From contig OX459095.1 in the NCBI GenBank assembly GCA_949775045.1, positions 19,954,311 through 20,018,310 of the forward strand: a stretch of 64,000 bases of DNA, in the 5' to 3' direction. The first letter of the stretch is position 1, and each line of letters begins with the position of its first letter. Of this stretch, positions 12,363 to 22,234 are shown in pieces. Source of the DNA: Metridium senile. Its lineage: Eukaryota > Cnidaria > Anthozoa > Actiniaria > Metridiidae. The position numbers and the translations under genes were made by a program. The notes under the pieces were generated by a model. The model searched no databases and was not told where the DNA came from. It saw only the letters and a program-made list of their open reading frames with translations.

Positions 12363-12979
12363 ACTTTCAAAAGCTTTCTTTGACCGTGGTTTAAAATGAA
12401 CTTGTTAATTGATTTGTCGCCCTCCTGTTGTCTGCGAGAAATTCAACTACTCGAGTAAATGCCTTCCCGTTTTCTGCTGTACTTGATTATTTTCCTGTTT
12501 TCCCATGTTTGGTCCCGTCGTTTGCGTCTAAGCGTGAACACGTGACTCCAAAGGTATGCTCTAATTGGTTGCCGGAACGAAAGAGTTTGTCAACCTAAAC
12601 GTTCATGTTTGGAGAGTCTGGATTGAATTAAGGGCATGTTTGCACTACAACAAAAGTCTATTTGTTTTGCAAAAATAAATCAAACAACAATATATATATA
12701 CACACAAGTTTAATGTTATTAGTGTTTTTTAATACATTATAAATGAAATATAGAAAAATAAAATAATAAAATATGTATATCAACAAACAAAGTTAAAGAA
12801 TGGAAAAATGAATCAATAGATAAATTTATTAGTCCTCGCGGTTCAAAGCTTCAAGATTGAGCAGTGTCGTGTGTTATAAATATGGAATGTGGCGGTATAA
12901 TAGCAAGTGTGAGTCAACCTCACGGAAGAGCACCGAGGGGGAGTGATGGTTGTAAAATATTTATATTTATTGGTGAGAC
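12363..12979. promoter_or_regulatory. Upstream region of the LamG gene
   Basis: About 600 bp with no coding frame of note. It presumably holds the LamG promoter (reading left). A SINE 3' fragment occupies 12905-12965. No TATA box can be assigned with confidence. Confidence 0.35.
12905..12965 (+). repeat. SINE family A, 3' fragment, plus strand
   Basis: GTGTGAGTCAACCTCACGGA, AGAGCACCGAGGGG and GGAGTGATGGTTGTAAAATAT match the reverse complement of 15638-15735 and the 3' end of 535-762. The tRNA-like head is missing. Confidence 0.6.
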
Positions 12980-13265
12980 CATGGGCAGCAGAGTATCATT
13001 CGCGTTTGTATTTGCTTGTAATCACCGTGTATTTATAGTTACCAACGGTCGCTTATTTGCTTGCTTTGTTATTCCCTTGACCTTCGTCTTTATATGTCTA
13101 GCTCCTATTTCAATCTCGTGATATTGGTCTATCTAGTATTAAAAGCGATCGTGTGTCACTCGGTTACTAATCGGTAACTTCTTTAACTGCCCCCGAAGGT
13201 ATATAAGATTAAATACACAGAGATTACAAGCGAATACAAACGCGAATGATACTCTGCTGCCCATG
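12980..13265. mobile_element. MITE with long TIRs and 7-bp target duplication
   Basis: 286 bp bounded by CATGGGCAGCAGAGTATCAT at the left and its complement ending GATACTCTGCTGCCCATG at the right. The arms match for about 55-60 bp with few differences. The 7-mer GTGAGAC lies directly outside both ends (12973-12979 and 13266-13272), a good target-site duplication. No transposase. Confidence 0.85.
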
Positions 13266-13372
13266 GTGAGACAAATGAATGACAACTATTTTATATCTCA
13301 TATTCAACGATGTATAACCATAACTCATTTTGTTGACTCGACCTTATGTGCAAACTTCTATCAATATATATA

Positions 13373-13608
13373 AGGGGCCGACCATTTAACTTTTGAAGGG
13401 CAGCCGGGTGGGTGATTCCGAAAAGAATTTCGTGCAGCACAAATGGAATGAAAAAAATTCCTGCACTATTGTAAGGGGAGAAAAAAATGTTGCAAAGTAT
13501 AGAAATAAATATCCTGCAGAGCATTGAGAAGGGGAAAAAATATCCTGTCCACCAAGACGTCCCCCCCCCCCCCCCCCCCCCCCAAAAAAAGTTAAATGGT
13601 TGGCCCCT
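13373..13608. mobile_element. Poly(C)-bearing MITE, GGGGCCGACCATT family
   Basis: TIRs AGGGGCCGACCATTTAACTTT-like (13373-13393) and AAAGTTAAATGG-TTGGCCCCT (13588-13608). Next to the right TIR lies an uninterrupted run of 23 C (13561-13583). Related designs occur at 27341-27578, 36237-36628, 43924-44093 and probably 52180-52435. Confidence 0.75.
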
Positions 13609-13633
13609 AAACAACATTCAAAGTTGTTTTTCT

Positions 13634-16602
13634 CTAATGAGTTTTAAGATGAATTGTCAAACTAATCTTATGTGTAAACGCCTTCTTACAATAACAACAT
13701 TCAAAGGGTTTCTCTCCAGTGTGTAATCTTAGATGTGTATTTAAACTAGACTTAATTGTGAACGCCTTCTCACAATAACAACATTCAAAGGGTCTCTCTC
13801 CAGTGTGTGTTCTAAGATGTACTTTTAAACCAGATTTACATACAAACTTCTTTGTGCAATAGCTACATGTAAAAAGGGTTTCTCTCCGGTGTGTATTCTA
13901 AGATGTACTTTGAAGTTGTGGCTATATGTAAACTTCTTGTTACAAACAGAACATTCAAAAGGTTTCTCACCAGTATGAAGTCTAAGATGTACATTTAAAT
14001 GAGACTTATATACAAACTTTGCCACGCAGTTGTTGTAAGTACATTTAAAGAGTTTCTCTCCAGTATGATTTCTAACATGTACATTTAAATTCGACTTACG
14101 TTTAAACTTCTTCTTGCACAAAGAACATTCAAAGGGTTTGTCTATAGTGTGTATTCTAAGATGCTCGATCAAATCAGCCTTTTCAACACACCTCTTTGTG
14201 CAAAAAGAACATTTAAATAAATTATCGTTAGCATGTGTTTTAATATGTTGGTTCACATAATCCTTTCGTGTAAACTTCTTCTTGCAAAGTGGACATTCAA
14301 AGACTTTCTCTGCAGTATGTATCTTGATATGTGTATTCAAATTAGGCTTATATAGAAACTTCTTCTTGCAAATAGAACATTCAAAAGGTCTCTCTCCAGT
14401 ATGTCCTCTAAGATGTATCTTTAAATAAGAGTTATACATAAACTTCTTCTTGCAAACAGAACATTCATAACGTCTTGTTGCAGTATGCTTGCCTTTTTTT
14501 CCATGAGGTTTACCTTTATCTACTCGAATTTTAGTATGATTGTTGTTAGCATCGTCATTATCATCCCCACCTTCTTTGTCATTAGCATCAGCAGTATCAT
14601 TATCACCATCGCTGTCATCATCATTGCAGTTGTCAATTAAGTTATTTTCTGAAGGAAATTCCTCTAAAACTCTCAACGTTTCAGGAATTTCCTCCAGGTC
14701 ATCACTGTCATCATCATCATCATCATCATCATCACCATTGCTGTTGTTCACAATGTTATTTTCAGTTGTTAATTCTGTAACTCTGGATATTTCTGGATAT
14801 TCACAGTCTTGTTCATAGTCTTGTTCATGTTCATCTTCCAAGGTATTCTCTGGATCATCACTAACATCATCATCATCACTAGCATCATCATCACCATCCT
14901 CATTGCTGTTGCCAACCATGTTATTTTTAGTTTGAAATTCTGCTTCTTCAGGAACTCTCAATATTTCTGAATTTTCAAACAGGTCTTGTTCATTTTCTTG
15001 TTCGTCTCCATCTGTCAAGGTATTCTCTGGATCATCACTAGCATCATCATCATCATAATCACCATCCTCATTGCTGTTGTCAACCATGTTATTTTCAGTT
15101 TGAAATTCTGTTTCTTCTGGAACTCTCAATATTTCTGAATTTTCACACAGGTCTTGTTCATTTTCTTGTTCGTCTCCATCTTCTGAGGTATTCCCTGGAC
15201 CAATTTCACTATCCAAGCTATCCCCATTTGAAAACCTTGGTTGTTGTTGGGGTAATGTAGCTTCTGAGATGTTGGAAGGATGACTTGGATTTATATTCAA
15301 TATGAACATGGATGTACATCCGTTGTCACAACCATTGTCATCTGTTTGTGTTGCAATTGTTGCAACCTCTTTATAAATGACAGGATGACCCTGTATAATC
15401 TTGCCACCTGTTCCCTGAGATCAGAAAAGCATTAAATTAATAAGTATTTGTGTATGAATACAGTAAAATATTCTTTATTAATCAATATCAGGAGGCCCAT
15501 TTAAGATGCAATTTACTAACTACATTGCTAAGCTATTGAATAATGAATTAGAAATTAGCACACAGGAAATGGAGGAAATGGTGGAGACCATCTTGTTGGG
15601 GTTACTTGCCATATTGCTTCTCACAAGGATGAGATAAAAACATATATTTTACAACCATCACTCCTTATCCATACTCTTCTGTGATGTTTGCTCACACTTA
15701 CTACTACTAAATTCAATATTTGCAAAACATACATCACTTGGCTCATTGTTATTGTTAACGTTTTTAAGTTTGCGAGTGCAAACATTGCTTCACACTGAAG
15801 ATGATCATAGACTTGATCGAAACGTCTGAGAACTTATCATTTTAAATTTAAATGCTTGTCAAAAACCCAATCTAATTGTAACAATATGAACCTTCCTAGC
15901 AGCAACTTTAAAATACTCGACTCATATGTTGATTTTTAATGTTGGAGGAAATACTGGAGAACTTTAAAACTCAATTGGCAAGGGAGAGAACAACACATAC
16001 ATCAAACAAACTCAACTCACATATAAGCTATGCCTTAGTAGGAGTCAGCATTTTAATAACATAAAAACAACCAAGATAATAATATTGACAGTTTTGTTTG
16101 TTCAAAAAAGAGGCTGAAATGTTTAACAAAATCAGCAAATTGGCTATGACTTTCTTCACATGCAAGGCTACGTACTCCAGCTTTGCTAAACAAAATGCAA
16201 AACATTTATGCCTTTTATCATTCTGCATTATATATTTCTGTATAATTTTTTAATTAAAATTATTTTCCATTTGATTGTTCTGCATTTTATAGTTCTGAAT
16301 TTTAATCATTCTGAATTTTATCATTGTGTTTTTTATCATTCAATCTGCAAATCAATTTGCATCTTATGATTCTACATTTGATCATTCGCATTTGAACATT
16401 TTATCATTTCCGTTTTTAAAAGTAGAACAATAAAACGCAGAGCCCAGAATGAAGAATGATTAAAATCAGTATATGCATTTTAAATCAGCCAAATCAACTT
16501 ACATTTACCAATCCAGGCCACTTGTGTTCTGTTGTGATTTTGTTGTACACAAACAGAGTCTGTCCTGACTTACATTTGTATTCTATCCAGTTTGTTTCCA
16601 TC
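13634..16602 (-). CDS. C2H2 zinc-finger protein, frame disrupted
   Basis: Exon 16503-16602 (ATG at 16601, METNWIEYKC) joins in phase 0 to 13634-15414. After the first ~70 residues come acidic Asp/Glu/Ser/Asn tracts in which a block with ENNMVDNSNEDG, DDPENTL and DEQENEQDL repeats about three times. Then come C2H2 fingers joined by HTGEKPF-type linkers. Seven fingers are in the main frame. Finger 7's linker meets a run of five T on the coding strand (13871-13875) that shifts the frame, leading to a stop at 13825. Three further perfect fingers continue in another frame to a stop at 13634-13636, so two surplus bases would explain it (about 625 aa, ten fingers if intact). This could be a sequencing error in the homopolymer, a recent mutation, or a real truncation. 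Likely nuclear DNA-binding protein; target unknown. A possible 5' UTR exon ends with a GTAAGT donor at 17263-17268. Confidence 0.8.
15638..15735 (-). repeat. SINE family A, 3' fragment, minus strand
   Basis: ATTTTACAACCATCACTCC, then CTCTTCTGTGATGTTTGCT and CACTTACTACTACTAAATTC, matches the 3' half of the element at 535-762. The tRNA-like head is absent. It lies in the single intron of the zinc-finger gene. Confidence 0.6.
15785..15836 (+). ncRNA. Hammerhead-ribozyme-like motif 1
   Basis: Core CTGAAGA (15795-15801), one unpaired T, helix II GATCA/TGATC (15803-15807 with 15814-15818), then GAAA (15819-15822) and CGTC, with the predicted cleavage site after C 15826. Helix III would be the self-complementary ACGT, so activity would need a dimer. 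Helix I pairs AC/TG, a mismatch, then CTT/GAA-type pairs around the core. The extra base between A9 and helix II departs from the consensus, but I recall one viroid hammerhead that also carries an extra base there. Confidence 0.45.
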
Positions 16603-16988
16603 CTGTTAAAGATGAAATTTTGAAGAAATCGTTAAGGAAACAATAATGAGTGCATAAAATACTCATTTGTGATTGGCTGACTGATAATATTTGTGAATTT
16701 TCTCTAAATCCGTACAATTTGATTAATTGCACACCTCCGGGAACTGTTTACTTTGTGTTGTTATTTTGAATACCAGAGGAATAGGAGTGCCTCAGAAACT
16801 CGTATTTTATGTAGATGTACTAGTATAAGGAAATATTACCTAAGTTATCGAAGAATAATTGAAACTACAACTTGTATTTGAGGAGAGATGGTTAATACTA
16901 CTCGTGTTTAACTCGTGGTACAAGCAACTTTCATCAAATACGTGTGGTATTTTTCATGATTCTTCTTCTCGAACGGTGGTACCTATAA

Positions 16989-17182
16989 TGGTCGATATGT
17001 CAGAAATAGAATAATAATTTTGATGACTCTGATGACATTTTTAATTTTCAGAGTTTTATTACCAGACATGTTTCGAGGTAATTAATTCACACTGAAGATG
17101 AGGTGGGTACGTACACCTCGAAACATGTCTGGTAATAAAACTCTGAAAATTAAAAATGTCATCAGAGTCATCAAAATTATTA
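16989..17182. mobile_element. 68-bp-stem hairpin element carrying a ribozyme-like core
   Basis: Arms 17012-17079 and 17115-17182 are perfect or nearly perfect reverse complements (left begins TAATAATTTTGATGACTC, ends CATGTTTCGAGGT). A 35-base loop holds CACTGAAGATGAGGTGGG. The 12-mer TGGTACCTATAA occurs on both sides (16977-16988 and 17183-17194), consistent with a target-site duplication. No coding frame. Confidence 0.75.
17080..17142 (+). ncRNA. Hammerhead-ribozyme-like motif 2
   Basis: CTGAAGA (17092-17098), a T, helix II GAGGT/ACCTC (17100-17104 with 17115-17119), GAAA (17120-17123), then CATGTC with the predicted cleavage site after C 17129. Helix III ACATGT is a perfect 6-base palindrome, suiting a dimeric hammerhead. 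Helix I: CA/TG, an internal loop, then TTA/TAA pairs. TAATAAAA follows at about 17133. The same bases also lie in the larger inverted repeat, so competing folds exist. Confidence 0.45.
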
Positions 17183-17477
17183 TGGTACCTATAACTTTGG
17201 ATTTTCGCAGACATGTTTAGTATCACAACGATTTCTTCGCCATGAACTCAACAAACAACCAAACTTACCTTTAAAACTAGTAAAATCTGTTGGAAATAGG
17301 GAATCGAAAGATACACTGAATTCTTGTGGAGTTTTTCGGGGTTTGGGGTTCCTGTGTTATCTGTTTGGCTAGGCCCCGTGTTTCTCGCCGGTACGAAAAT
17401 AAACAGGAATCCCAAGCCAGATTTTCCCAAGACTTCACCTACTTTCAATCAAATATTGTTGTCGCAACGGCTGACGA

Positions 17478-17786
17478 AGCTACTGTCCACACTTTAAAGC
17501 TGGTAATATAAGCATAATTTCTGATTTATTACACTTTTTGTAAATAAATATTTGTTTCATCATCTACCACTGCAACAACCATGGTACCCTGCTCGATATG
17601 GAAAAGGCGAATAACACAAACATGTATAACAAAAATTATTCTCCCCCACATTGCGTGACGACATTTAAAACGCCTATGGGAGAGACTAAGGTAAACCAAA
17701 ATATGCTATGCATGAATCCATATAAACAAGAGAATAAATACCGACATCCTTTGCAGGGTTCAGAATGTGGACTGTAGCTTTGATTG
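17478..17786. mobile_element. MITE, CATCCTTTGCAGG family, copy 1
   Basis: Outer inverted repeats GCTACTGTCCACACTTTAAA and its diverged complement GAATGTGGACTGTAGC. AAGAGAATAAATACCGACAT then CCTTTGCAGG on the right matches the reverse complement of the left arm of 50677-50896. No coding frame. Confidence 0.5.
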
Positions 17787-17986
17787 CGACAAGGATTTAT
17801 GAAATAGATGTATACTGAAGCAAGAACAGTACACAGTGAGATTCACATCCAGCCCTCGTTTCCAGGGCAATTTTCAATTTCCTACGGAAGCCCGTCCCTG
17901 GAGGCCCGAGTAAAACAAGTCTCCTTACACAGGTAGCCCATCATGAATGTAAAATTTCCCAAGATGCAATGGAAACTGTAATTTCC

Positions 17987-17997
17987 AAAATGGCGAC
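17987..17997 (+). promoter_or_regulatory. YY1-like AAAATGGCG site upstream of CRCP
   Basis: AAAATGGCGAC about 80 bases before the CRCP start codon, a common placement for YY1-type elements in TATA-less housekeeping promoters. A similar motif lies in the ZDHHC/FBXW8 promoter. Function inferred. Confidence 0.35.
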
Positions 17998-18074
17998 TTT
18001 GTGACAAAAAAAAATATGTCTTGAAAAATTGTTCTATATTTCTTTTACCTTCATGATTTCCAAGTCGCACAAAC

Positions 18075-21016
18075 ATGGAAGTGTAAGCACATTATTTTGT
18101 TTGTCGTCTGGTATGTTGTTGTTGCTGATAAGCTTAAATTGTCATTTTTTGGTAGATTGAAAGAGAAGACTGCAATGCTGAGCAACTTTGAGGTATTTCA
18201 TATTTTATGCAGTGAGGCTTACGTCAAGAATGCACACTTAAAACTTTGAATCTTCTGCCTTATCCTTTTAATTACGTGAATATTCAGCCATTTTCACTCA
18301 ACCATAACGGTCCAAGAACATCAATTACAAATTAAGGAAAAAACTTTAAGCTTACAAGGGGTTTATACAAGATTATTAAATGGATAAATACTAATGATTT
18401 TCTAATTTGCAATTTTATTGATTTCATATGCAAGACTAATAACAGATTAATGGTAAATTTTAGTTTTCATGGCTTGTGGTCTAGTAGTTTGACAAATATA
18501 CTACCTTAATATTAGAAATATCTTACATACAGAATTTGTAATATTAGTACATTTCCTGTGTTTATATCAGGTGTATAAATTACTACAAGAGGCAGAAAAG
18601 AAAACGTCCAAATCTAAGAGTATTAAGAAACATCAAGTGAACCTTGCCACGATTTCATATGAGGTAACAATAGATCATTGTCATGAAAAAACAACTCATC
18701 CCTTGATGCCTAAAGGCTCTTGTTCATACTAGAAAATGCAAGTGACTCCTGGGATATTCCACAATGTGTCACTCAAAACCATTGTATAACTTGTATAAGT
18801 CAATATGTTTTATCTATTTATTTATTGTTTAGGCACGAAAATACCTTGAAAAGACGCCATGTAAATATCAGGTAAATGATTAATATGATACTTCATCTGT
18901 TAGTGTTTAACACAGGAATGTAGAAGATACTCAAAAATAAATATTTGTATTGTCAATAACATAATATATCAAACACGAGAAAGAGTGCTTCATCAGGTTT
19001 TCAAACACCGAAAAATGGGTTGAAAAAACGTGACACAGCCAAGTTTTTTTGGGCCCATTTTAAGGTGTTTGAAAACCTGATGAATCACTCTATTGAGTGT
19101 TGGATATTACTTCTCAAATTATTGGATAATTATTGGAGAAATTCAAAGCGAAGTTGGCTTAATTTTATGCAAGTGTTTTCATCAGATTTCAAAATCCTTC
19201 ACGCTAGTGATTTTGTCTTTGTTTTCTCTTCATTAATTATTCATGAGTTTTAGAATGTGTCTTCTTAAAGTTGTAATAATTAATCAATCAATCTGTAACA
19301 TGATGCTTATCTACCTTGTGATTACTCTCAGGTACCAACCGATTTGTGTTACAATCTTGTATTCCATGAGCATAATTAATACATGCAATAAAGACACATA
19401 GAGAATCATACACAATCAATCATTTATAGAACTCTGACTCTGAAAAACTGACTCCTTGCACTATTTTATGCCCACTAAAATAAATACCCAAATTATTTTG
19501 TTGCTTTTTTTAACAGATGATAACATGCTTGCAGTTTTTGTATAGTAAAGAGAAATATGTCAGGATTTATTTTAGCTGGCATAAAAAAGTGCAAGGACTT
19601 GTTTTTCAATCATGCTTTCTAGTTCTAAAAAACGGCACTCTTGAAAATTTTAGAGGTGGTCGAGTGGGCAGAGCTTCGGTCTTGCAGCCCGGTGGTGCCA
19701 GGTTCGAGCCTCCTCTCTGTCCACTAGGTGAGACTGTATTTGTCCCGATTTCGATTAGGTCAAATTCAGTCTCTCGACCATGCTTGTAAATAGTCAACTG
19801 GTTTGCCTTCTTACCAGTTGGGATTCTTATCTGAGGGCCATTATGAAAACTACCGGGTAACCGGTAATAATGTTACCCTAATAAAATAAAAACAATTTTT
19901 TTTATTATTATTTATTATTATCAATAAAAGTATGATAGCTAGTGGTGAAAAGCATAAGTGATGTTGCATTGCTTTTAAGAAAGCAATATCATTTGTATTT
20001 AGAGTATAGGTTAATAGTCCCCTTAAGAGTTCTTGCGCCATCTTGAGCATGCAATGAATGAGACCCTTAAATTTCTTGCCAGACAATTATTTGCTTGTCT
20101 CTATAATTGCAAGCTCAATGTTCATCTTGCTTCAATGCAAAGGGCGGGCTACATTTCAAGATGGCGCAGGGAACTTTGAAGGGGACTATTAATATTTGAT
20201 GACACCATAACACACAATTTATTCTAACCAGTATGTTAGAGTTTGAAATAAAGTTGTCCTAATGTACTATTATTAAACAGAATGCTGAAGTTATAGAAGA
20301 TTTTCTCAAATCTCTTGCTCCATATAATTTAACAAAGTAAGTAAAATGACAAAAAAATAACATGTGCTTTGCTTCTGTAATTTGTGAATGTCTTAATCAA
20401 TTCAATAGATGTGATTATGGATGCATGCAAGTGAGACTATCAGCACAATACAATGCTTGTTGTCATTTGTATCTCATTTGTGTGCATGCATGTAGCAACT
20501 ATTGATTAAATTTTGTTCTTTGCCTTCAGAGCTGAAAAATTGCAACTGCTAAACCTCCGGCCAGAAACACATGTAGAAATCCAACTGGTATGTAGTTCAT
20601 GGATTGCTTGTTAGTAAAGATTATTGTTATTATTTTTATTTTTATTGAATCACAGTATAATTTCTATTTACATAGTTTCCTGGTATATACTTGTCATACT
20701 ATTGCCTATAGCCTTAGCCTGAGTATCAGGCTGTTCATTAAAATCTTCTGCTGTTTGAAGTGAAAGCGAATCCATGTGTTTTGACATATGACCTCCACAA
20801 TCCCCAAAATATAGTGAACCGGAAGCGATTTTAATTGGCTGATATCTATTGCCACACGTAACGAATTTCATGGAGGCGGAACGGCTTTGTGTCAGGCTCT
20901 CCTTTCCTTCCTTTCCCCCTGCCCTCCCCTCCCCAGTCCCCATTCCCCTTCCCTGGGCCTGATACTCAGGCTACTATAGCCTCAGACTTCACTTAAAACT
21001 TACATGTATTATTATA

Positions 21017-21102
<86 letters not shown>

Positions 21103-21381
21103 TTTTTGCAGCATATTATTCTTATATTATAATTACCAGTTGATTTTAATCGAAATATGTTTAGTAGTTTTATATGAACTGAAATGATTAGAATGATTAT
21201 CGTTATTACTTTTAAGATTATTGAGGAAAGTGTTGAAAGGCTGAAAACTGAAGATGAAATACAAGAACTGCTAGATATTGTAGCTAAACTACCATCAGAT
21301 CCAAAGGAAACCAGTAAGGACGACATAGAGGATGAAAAAATGGAAGAAGAAGAGAATGATATTGAAGAAGAAAATGAATGA
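18075..21381 (+). CDS. CRCP: RNA polymerase III subunit RPC9 (CRCP)
   Basis: Seven coding exons: 18075-18082, 18156-18192, 18571-18663, 18833-18871, 20281-20336, 20530-20587, 21217-21381, giving 151 aa (human 148). The first coding exon is only 8 nt (ATG GAA GT), fixed by the family's MEV start and by phase. Matching blocks include MLSNFEVF, the ISYEARKYLEKTPC segment, KAEKLQLLNLRPETHVEIQL and IIEESVERL, then an acidic Asp/Glu tail. RPC9 is the Rpb4/HRDC-like subunit that pairs with RPC8 to form the Pol III stalk, which acts in initiation; the vertebrate protein is also known as the CGRP-receptor component. An AATAAA lies 30 bases after the stop. The introns hold a SINE and several MITEs. Confidence 0.93.
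18963..19112. mobile_element. Inverted-repeat MITE in CRCP intron 4
   Basis: ATATCAAACAC ... CATCAGGTTTTCAAACACC with ATGGG on the left pairs with CCCAT ... GGTGTTTGAAAACCTGATG ... GTGTTGGATAT on the right. It has no coding role; the small frame across the right half is accidental. Confidence 0.75.
19651..19850 (+). repeat. tRNA-derived SINE, family B
   Basis: A perfect A box TGGTCGAGTGG (19657-19667) and B-box-like GGTTCGAGCCT (19701-19711) form the tRNA-like head. The body contains TAGGTGAGACTGTATTTGTC and ends CAACTGGTTTGCCTTCTTAC and CAGTTGGGATTCTTA. It lies in CRCP intron 4, sense orientation. It differs from the family at 535-762. Confidence 0.75.
20011..20192. mobile_element. Inverted-repeat MITE in CRCP intron 4
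   Basis: TTAATAGTCCCCTTAAGAGT and TCTTGCGCCATCTTGA on the left mirror CAAGATGGCGCAGGGAACTT and GAAGGGGACTATTAA on the right. 182 bp, no coding capacity. Confidence 0.8.
20715..20974. mobile_element. MITE with 8-bp target duplication in CRCP intron 6
   Basis: Ends TAGCCTGAGTATCAGGC and GCCTGATACTCAGGCTA are inverted repeats. TATAGCCT flanks both sides (20707-20714 and 20975-20982). The interior has a CT-rich TCCTTTCC/CCCTCCCC stretch. Confidence 0.8.
21007..21100. repeat. (ATT)n microsatellite
   Basis: About 30 near-perfect ATT units in CRCP intron 6, just after the MITE at 20715-20974. Confidence 0.95.
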
Positions 21382-21410
21382 AGAAATTGTAATATAATTT
21401 ATTTATTGAA

Positions 21411-21416
21411 ATAAAA
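21411..21416 (+). terminator. CRCP poly(A) signal
   Basis: AATAAA 30 bases after the CRCP stop codon. Confidence 0.6.
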
Positions 21417-22141
21417 TATTTTATATGTAATTTTGTGTTTTAAAAATATGAAAAAAGCTTTTAAGAAATAGTTCATATCTTTTGAATTGCTGCATTTTCT
21501 CAGCCTTATCACTGTCATCATTGTCATCGTCATCACTATAATCACCATCATAACATGTTTTTCATCCACAAAATAATTTCACATAGTAATACTCATTATC
21601 AATATAATTTAGCATCATTGTGATGCCAATTTGTCAACCATTTTCACAGTATATTTTTAATTTTCTTTGTTCTAATATTTAAACAATGGCTGGTTGGCAA
21701 AGGGAATTGATATTTTCAGAAAATTTCTGAATAATTTTATATGTACAATGAAAATGATATTTTTCTTAAAAGGCAAACTGGTAAAATACTTATATATTGA
21801 GGCAGACTGAAACTGCTTATCTGTCTTTTGATAATATTCCAATTTTCAATATATCATAAATTTGACGTGCTAAAACTTTCCACTGGCATAAGAATAATTT
21901 TTTTCTGTTATCATGAGATAATTAATCAAAAGTTCAAATCATAAAATATTTTCAAATGTACAAAACAATTTTCCATTTTTGAGTTTATATTTAAAATGTT
22001 TCCACTGTAAAACAAGCAAACCCCGAAACTACAAATTCACAATTCTAGAAGCGTTTTGAAGTGAAAATAAATGTAACGCTAAAGTTTTATTAGCAAATTT
22101 GGAGTATAAATTGATGTTTTGTCCTTGTAAGTGTATGAAAT

Positions 22142-22223
22142 GGTAGCGTGGCCGAGTGGTCTAAGGCGCTGGTTTTAGGCACCAGTCTCGAAAGAGGCGT
22201 GGGTTCGAATCCCACCGCTGCCA
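22142..22223 (+). tRNA. tRNA-Leu (anticodon UAG)
   Basis: A complete cloverleaf. Acceptor stem GGTAGCG/CGCTGCC (one G-U pair) with discriminator A at 22223; A box TGGCCGAGTGG; anticodon stem CTGGT/ACCAG around loop TTTAGGC, anticodon TAG at 22176-22178. There is a long variable arm CTCG-AAAG-AGG as in tRNA-Leu, and a T arm with GGTTCGAATCC. No intron and no encoded CCA. A T7 run at 22228-22234 is a Pol III terminator. It lies 760 bp downstream of CRCP. Confidence 0.95.
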
Positions 22224-22234
22224 TTAGTTTTTTT

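Larger units (their letters stand above)
16603..18074. promoter_or_regulatory. Divergent region between zinc-finger gene and CRCP
   Basis: It contains a possible noncoding first exon of the zinc-finger gene (minus-strand donor at 17263-17268), the hairpin element at 16989-17182 and a MITE at about 17478-17786. The rest shows no coding frame of note. Confidence 0.4.
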
